From NCBI RefSeq assembly GCF_030068455.1, contig NZ_JAQOSQ010000026.1, positions 1 through 48,283 of the forward strand: a stretch of 48,283 bases of DNA, read 5' to 3'. This stretch comes from Roseofilum casamattae BLCC-M143 (GTDB lineage: Bacteria; Cyanobacteriota; Cyanobacteriia; Cyanobacteriales; Desertifilaceae). Below, in pieces: positions 44,248 through 48,283 of this stretch (positions are counted from its first letter, which is position 1; each line of letters begins with the position of its first letter). The notes beneath the pieces were generated by a model. That model saw only the letters and a program-made list of their open reading frames with translations, was not told the origin of the DNA and made no database searches. Both the position numbers and the translations under genes were made by a program.

Positions 44248-44478
44248 TTAGTCATTCCATTCTCCCCGTGGAGGAAGGGGAGGGTTTTTGATCGGAGTCC
44301 GAGTGAGTTCGTCGTCTCGGCGATCGGTTCCTTTAAGCCACTGGCGGATGGCTGTTTCCACAATTTTGGAGGGATCGTTAGTTAGATGCTGAATTTGTTC
44401 GACCAAGTCAGGATCTAGACTAATGGAAATTTGTACTTTTTCGAGTTTCCGTTCGGAAGAAATAGTTCGATCGTTCAT
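44248..44478 (-). CDS. Ribbon-helix-helix protein, orphan antitoxin-like regulator
   Basis: The 76-residue protein has the RHH/CopG-MetJ pattern: beta strand KVQISISLD, helix PDLVEQIQHLTND, helix SKIVETAIRQWLKG. RHH proteins dimerise and use the strand pair to bind DNA, often as antitoxins. No toxin gene adjoins it on either side; downstream are about 200 bases to the kinase gene without a frame I would call. The tail (DELTRTPIKNPPLPPRGEWND) is proline-rich and could be the partner-binding region. Confidence 0.7.
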   Translation of the reverse strand: MNDRTISSERKLEKVQISISLDPDLVEQIQHLTNDPSKIVETAIRQWLKGTDRRDDELTRTPIKNPPLPPRGEWND

Positions 44479-44674
44479 TGACTATTGCAGGTATAAAGCT
44501 TCAGGGGACATCAGCATCTGAATCTCGGCCTCGTTTCATCTGGATTAGATATATTTTAAGATTCTGGAGGCTAACGGTTTATCGCTGAATGCTCTATCTG
44601 AGTTTATCATAAAACGTCTTGGTCTATCTGTTCCTAGGTTCGGGATTCTGGCGGGCCATATCTCCGGGCAGATG

Positions 44675-44733
44675 TTCCGAGGATTCTGTTACACTCGGAA
44701 GGTATGGATCTCGAATGTTCCGAGTAAATTTTT
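44675..44733 (+). promoter_or_regulatory. Two mutually exclusive hairpins in the lepA leader
   Basis: Three copies of one heptamer in alternating orientation stand just before lepA: TTCCGAG (44675-44681), CTCGGAA (44694-44700) and TTCCGAG (44718-44724). The middle copy can pair with either side. Pairing with the third gives an 8-bp stem (ACTCGGAA with TTCCGAGT) followed by AAATTTTT, a terminator-like form that ends 30 bases before the lepA ATG; pairing with the first removes it. Confidence 0.5.
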
Positions 44734-44762
44734 AATTGAAATCTTAGATTAAACCACTTTCT

Positions 44763-46574
44763 ATGACCGACGCGCGAGTCTCTCATATTCGTAATTTCTC
44801 TATTATTGCCCATATCGATCATGGCAAATCCACCTTAGCCGATCGCCTGTTGCAATCGACGGGAACGGTTGCCGCTCGCGATATGAAGGCTCAGTTCTTG
44901 GATAATATGGATCTGGAACGAGAGCGGGGAATTACGATTAAATTGCAAGCTGCCCGGATGAGCTATCAGTCCGGTGACGGGGAAGAGTATATTCTTAATC
45001 TAATTGATACTCCAGGACACGTAGATTTTTCCTATGAGGTCTCGAGATCGCTGATTGCCTGTGAAGGGGCATTGTTGGTAGTGGATGCGTCTCAGGGAGT
45101 GGAAGCTCAGACCCTGGCCAATGTCTATTTGGCTCTGGAGAACGATTTGGAAATTATTCCGGTATTGAATAAGATCGATCTCCCCGGCGCCGATCCCGAT
45201 CGCGTGAAAGAGGAAATTGAAGAGATTATCGGTCTCGATTGTACGGATGCAATTTTAGCATCGGCAAAAGAAGGATTGGGAATTAACGAGATTTTAGAGG
45301 CGATCGTGCAAGGGGTTCCCGCACCGGAGGATAATACCCAGGAGCCGTTGCGAGCGTTGATTTTTGACAGCTATTATGATAGCTATCGCGGCGCGATCGT
45401 TTATTTCCGAGTGGTGGATGGTAAAGTGCGCAAAGGCGATCGCATTCGCTTGATGGCAACCGGTAAGGAGTACGAGATTGACGAACTAGGGGTGCTTTCT
45501 CCCACGCAAGTGCAGGTGGAAGAGCTACATGCTGGGGAAGTGGGATATCTAGCGGCATCGATTAAGGCGGTTGAAGATGCGCGGGTTGGAGATACCATTA
45601 CCCTGAAGGCGACACCTGCTAAGTCGCCTTTACCAGGATATAAAGAGGCCGACCCGATGGTGTTCTGCGGCATGTTCCCGACGGATGCCAATCAGTTTCC
45701 AGAGCTGCGCGAAGCGTTAGAGAGACTGAAATTGAACGATGCAGCACTCTCTTACGAACCGGAAACCTCCAGCGCCATGGGGTTTGGGTTCCGCTGTGGG
45801 TTCTTGGGACTGCTCCATATGGAGATCGTGCAAGAGAGACTGGAGCGAGAGTATAATTTAGATTTAATTATTACGGCGCCTTCTGTGGTCTATCAGGTGG
45901 TGACTAACTCTGGAGAAGTCATCACAATCGACAATCCCTGCACCTTGCCGGCAGCAAACGAGCGGCAACGAATTGAAGAACCCTACGTCCGTATTGATAT
46001 TATTACACCGGAATCTTACGTGGGAACGCTGATGGACTTGTGTCAGACGCGGCGCGGAATGTTCCAGGATATGAAATATCTGACGCAAAACCGGACGACG
46101 TTAATTTATGAAATTCCTTTAGCGGAAGTGGTGACGGACTTTTTCGACCAAATGAAAACGCGATCGCGCGGTTATGCCAGTATGGAATATCAATTAATTG
46201 GCTATCGCCCCAACGATCTGGTCCGTTTGGATATTATGATCAACAACGATCCGGTAGATGCTTTGGCTACTATCGTTCACCGAGACAAAGCCTATTATGT
46301 GGGTCGAGGATTAACTGAAAAACTGAAAGAGCTGATTCCGCGCCATCAGTTTAAAGTTCCGATTCAAGCTGCCATTGGCTCGCGCATTATTGCCAGCGAA
46401 CATATTCCCGCCCTGCGCAAAGATGTCTTGGCAAAATGCTATGGTGGCGATATTTCTCGGAAGAAGAAATTGTTGCAAAAGCAAGCGAAAGGGAAAAAGC
46501 GCATGAAGTCTATCGGAACCGTGGACGTTCCGCAGTCGGCATTTATGGCTGTTCTCAAATTAGATAATAGTTAA
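44763..46574 (+). CDS. lepA: Elongation factor 4 (LepA)
   Basis: This translational GTPase acts on stalled or misassembled ribosomes. GTPase motifs are G1 [14 protein letters not shown], the switch region with RERGITIK, G3 [11 protein letters not shown] and G4 VLNKIDLP; then come domains II-V and the LepA-specific C-terminal domain ending [32 protein letters not shown]. The 603-residue length is standard. The stop overlaps the stop of the convergent gene within a shared TTAA. Confidence 0.98.
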   Translation: MTDARVSHIRNFSIIAHIDHGKSTLADRLLQSTGTVAARDMKAQFLDNMDLERERGITIKLQAARMSYQSGDGEEYILNLIDTPGHVDFSYEVSRSLIACEGALLVVDASQGVEAQTLANVYLALENDLEIIPVLNKIDLPGADPDRVKEEIEEIIGLDCTDAILASAKEGLGINEILEAIVQGVPAPEDNTQEPLRALIFDSYYDSYRGAIVYFRVVDGKVRKGDRIRLMATGKEYEIDELGVLSPTQVQVEELHAGEVGYLAASIKAVEDARVGDTITLKATPAKSPLPGYKEADPMVFCGMFPTDANQFPELREALERLKLNDAALSYEPETSSAMGFGFRCGFLGLLHMEIVQERLEREYNLDLIITAPSVVYQVVTNSGEVITIDNPCTLPAANERQRIEEPYVRIDIITPESYVGTLMDLCQTRRGMFQDMKYLTQNRTTLIYEIPLAEVVTDFFDQMKTRSRGYASMEYQLIGYRPNDLVRLDIMINNDPVDALATIVHRDKAYYVGRGLTEKLKELIPRHQFKVPIQAAIGSRIIASEHIPALRKDVLAKCYGGDISRKKKLLQKQAKGKKRMKSIGTVDVPQSAFMAVLKLDNS

Positions 46575-47449
46575 CTTTCAGGGGTTGATTTTCTCCGTCG
46601 AATAATGGGAGCGGTTGGGGCTTGGCGCGAAGTAGCAGCACCGGAGACAACTGGTTTCGGAGTGGGTCTGCCAGGTCTCTCTTGTTCTCCAGGACGGCGC
46701 TGCGCTCCTCGTCGATCCATGCGACTGCCAGGACGTCGATTCGACCAAGGCTTGGCGCTTCGAGGAATCGGAGCAATCCAAAGTGCTTCTTGAATCACCA
46801 GGTCATTGCCTTGTCGCAAGACATGAAATTCCCAAAAGTTTCTAAGTACTCTCCCGGTCAAAGCTCCCTTTAGATTCAGCTTAAACGATCGCGGTTTATC
46901 TCCCGGTTTGCGAGCTGCTTGCTTAATTTTTACCTTCACTTGTTCGGTTTGCGGATTGTGGAAAATCACTTCTCCGCGAATTGAAAAATAATCATCTCCA
47001 ACACCGCTCGGAATGAGGGACGTTTCAATCTCTGTAGAATCGAGAGTTTCTGGTTCCCAAACACCCACAATTTGGGCGTGTAAATTGACCGACGTTTCGC
47101 GAGTTCGAGGGTAGACAACCCACAGGTGCTCTGTGGTTAAATCTAAGTGTTTTTTCATCAAGCTCATCATTCGACCGAGCAACACTGCATCAATTTCCGT
47201 ACCATCAGATGCAATCAGAGTGCCTTGAGTTAACTGTTCGCCAACGTGGTAGCGACCTCGCACTAATCCGATGGCTCGATATTGTTGCGGTTCTGAGGGA
47301 GCTGGAATGGGTTGAATGCGCTCTAGCACAGTAGAGGAGGTGCGATCGGCGATCGGCGATCGCGCGGGGTGAGAAGATACATCAGGATGAGTAGACATAC
47401 TTGGAGGAGCCGCTTTGAGCAGGGGAGGGTCGGGCACTGAGGTCAACAT
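46571..47449 (-). CDS. Conserved-type hypothetical protein, basic C-terminus
   Basis: I do not recognise a named family. The 292-residue protein has a disordered Pro/Ser-rich first 50 residues, a compact middle (about 55-225: [85 protein letters not shown]) and a strongly basic, Pro/Arg-rich end ([19 protein letters not shown]) suited to nucleic-acid binding. The middle has an OB-fold-like alternation of strands, which is only an impression. The true start may be the ATG at codon 18 (MSTHPDVSS). It converges on lepA with overlapping stops. Confidence 0.7.
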   Translation of the reverse strand: MLTSVPDPPLLKAAPPSMSTHPDVSSHPARSPIADRTSSTVLERIQPIPAPSEPQQYRAIGLVRGRYHVGEQLTQGTLIASDGTEIDAVLLGRMMSLMKKHLDLTTEHLWVVYPRTRETSVNLHAQIVGVWEPETLDSTEIETSLIPSGVGDDYFSIRGEVIFHNPQTEQVKVKIKQAARKPGDKPRSFKLNLKGALTGRVLRNFWEFHVLRQGNDLVIQEALWIAPIPRSAKPWSNRRPGSRMDRRGAQRRPGEQERPGRPTPKPVVSGAATSRQAPTAPIIRRRKSTPES

Positions 47450-47555
47450 GAGTCAGAACGACTATTATAACAAGGGTTGAATCTCGAATTCTTTATGCAA
47501 TGCCGGGATCGGTAAATCCGTATATTTCTGTCAAAATTAACCTCAGTTCGGGATT

Positions 47556-47693
47556 CTACTCTATGGTAGACAGATAATCTTGCACGGTCTCTACGGGTAA
47601 GGATAAGATGTGGGCGATCGCCGAAGCTTCTAATCCCATTGCTGCCAAAGGTGCGATCGCCTTATATTGGGCTTGCTTCAATTGCTCGATTTC
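47556..47693 (-). pseudogene. C-terminal remnant of a decayed gene
   Basis: A 45-codon minus-strand frame reads EIEQLKQAQYKAIAPLAAMG, continues through IAHILSLPVETVQDYLSTIE and stops at 47556; a stop directly before it (47694) shows the 5' part is gone. The helical ending with a small helix-turn-helix-like part is similar in style to the tails of cyanobacterial Rpn/PD-(D/E)XK transposase-derived proteins. Two HIP1 sites encode part of it. The rest of the interval 47450-47799 has no other gene. Confidence 0.4.
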
Positions 47694-47799
47694 TCAGCTT
47701 AATCAAACGTCACAGAAACCTCTTGACATAGGAGGGGGGTATAAGATTAGTGTAACCTCAGGAAAAATTACAATTCCGACTAAAGGTGAAGATCGAATC

Positions 47800-48021
47800 A
47801 TGAAAATGAAAAAACTGACTTCAGCAACCATGGCTCCCATGCAACGTGAAAACGCAGCTACTGTTTCTCGTGACGAGAAGACGACGAATGCGATCGCCGA
47901 CTGTGGAAATCTAAGCTTTGGATATACTAGTGTAGAAAACTTTGGATATACTAGTGTGGAAAACTACATTAGTATTAGTGTGGGAGACGACGCTAAGAGC
48001 CTATTTATAAAGAAAGAATAA
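47800..48021 (+). CDS. Small precursor-like peptide with tandem core repeats (candidate RiPP, cyanobactin-like)
   Basis: The 73-residue product starts MKMKKLTSATMAPMQRENAA, which resembles the KKN-x-P-x-x-APV-x-RE leaders of cyanobactin precursors. After a middle part ending in IADCGNLS come three 8-residue units: FGYTSVEN, FGYTSVEN and the divergent YISISVGD. The end VGDDAKS resembles the AGDDAE-type C-terminal recognition sequence of some cyanobactins. AAGGTGAA lies nine bases before the ATG at 47800; the frame is open farther upstream (47608) but those codons overlap a decayed gene. No protease, cyclase or other maturation gene is in the window; an IS element begins 84 bases downstream. 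The assignment rests on pattern likeness only. Confidence 0.5.
   Translation: MKMKKLTSATMAPMQRENAATVSRDEKTTNAIADCGNLSFGYTSVENFGYTSVENYISISVGDDAKSLFIKKE
47917..47988 (+). repeat. Tandem 24-base repeats inside the precursor-like gene
   Basis: Two adjacent 24-base units (47917-47940 and 47941-47964) differ at one base (GTAGAA versus GTGGAA), and a third degenerate unit follows (47965-47988) in the same codon phase. The repeat length is a whole number of codons, so copy-number change would alter the number of 8-residue core units without a frameshift. Confidence 0.85.
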
Positions 48022-48105
48022 AGGAAAAACCCGAAGAGAAGAGCGATCGGTAAAGTGGTAGTGCGATGTTTCCGATATTTCCGATGTTCCGTATAAAATA
48101 AAATA

Positions 48106-48283
48106 ATGTACCCCAGTAACTTAACTGACCAACAGTGGGAAATTATTCGTCCTCTCATTCCCGATGCCAAAACCGGTGGAAGACCCCGAACTACTGATAT
48201 GAGGGCTATCTGTGATGGGATTTTCTATCATCTGAAAACAGGCTGTCAGTGGGCATATCTTCCGAAAGAATTTCCTCCCTATT
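48106..48283 (+). CDS. IS5-type transposase, N-terminal part (3' end outside window)
   Basis: From the ATG at 48106 the frame reads [19 protein letters not shown], then [35 protein letters not shown] and on to the window edge. This is the DUF4096-type N-terminus of IS5/IS1031-like transposases, with the L-T-D-x-Q-W-E start and the G-C-Q-W-R/A-x-L-P motif. Left-end inverted repeats would be expected in the 48030-48105 stretch, but I could not define them without the other end. Confidence 0.88.
   Translation, partial: MYPSNLTDQQWEIIRPLIPDAKTGGRPRTTDMRAICDGIFYHLKTGCQWAYLPKEFPPY

Noticed and set aside
47723-47745. TTGACA followed by TATAAG as a promoter for the precursor-like gene
   Set aside because: The spacing is only 11 bases, too short for a standard sigma-70 promoter; other nearby -10 choices are poor.

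Overview
The window comes from a cyanobacterium. It carries genes for photosystem I subunit PsaC, photosystem II D2 (PsbD), the PSI assembly factor Ycf4, two SLH-OprB iron-uptake porins, an LptC lipoprotein, an orthocaspase homologue and a cobalamin-pathway methyltransferase. The cyanobacterial octamer HIP1 (GCGATCGC and close forms) recurs through most of it. The gene mix (Uma2 nuclease, PAS/GAF hybrid kinase, TPR proteins, mixed IS debris) would suit a filamentous, Oscillatoriales-like genome, but I cannot fix the genus from sequence alone.

Layout. 1-670: two unrelated transposase 3' ends (ISAs1 type, IS1634-like). 1017-7098: housekeeping block with psaC, glmU, a site-2 protease with CBS domains, a 2TM protein, an ABC ATPase and an EnvC-like M23 peptidase. 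7157-11980: four minus-strand genes forming a putative small-molecule island, in transcription order aminotransferase, Fe(II)/2-oxoglutarate oxygenase, and two very similar sarcosine/dimethylglycine-type N-methyltransferases. 12039-17081: a gene relic, 1-Cys peroxiredoxin, cysteine synthase, a methyltransferase, cobI and a TonB-like proline-rich protein. 17198-24147: repeats, mutS, two tandem iron porins and a pterin carbinolamine dehydratase. 24174-24493: a strongly structured, apparently non-coding segment. 24652-31242: a stand-alone psbD divergent from ycf4, a cyclophilin lipoprotein, a Uma2 nuclease, a flavin amine oxidase preceded by a relic of its own 3' end, and a beta-ketoacyl-ACP synthase.

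31326-37052: a protein with an RGS-like (regulator of G-protein signalling) fold signature, then on the opposite strand a pseudo-caspase and TPR membrane protein pair, then a decayed IS200/IS605-type element whose right-end hairpin is kept. 37213-44478: sat, lptC, a LabA-like NYN gene, metG, a PAS-GAF sensor kinase and an orphan ribbon-helix-helix gene. 44675-47449: lepA with a two-hairpin leader, convergent on a conserved hypothetical gene. 47556-48283: a decayed reading frame, a 73-codon gene that looks like a ribosomal peptide (cyanobactin-like) precursor with tandem 8-residue core repeats, and the start of an IS5-type transposase.

Best candidates for something undescribed: the aminotransferase/oxygenase/twin N-methyltransferase island, the small repeat-bearing precursor-like gene at 47800-48021, the RGS-like protein and the structured segment near psbD. 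All functions are inferred from sequence motifs read by eye; no database search was run.
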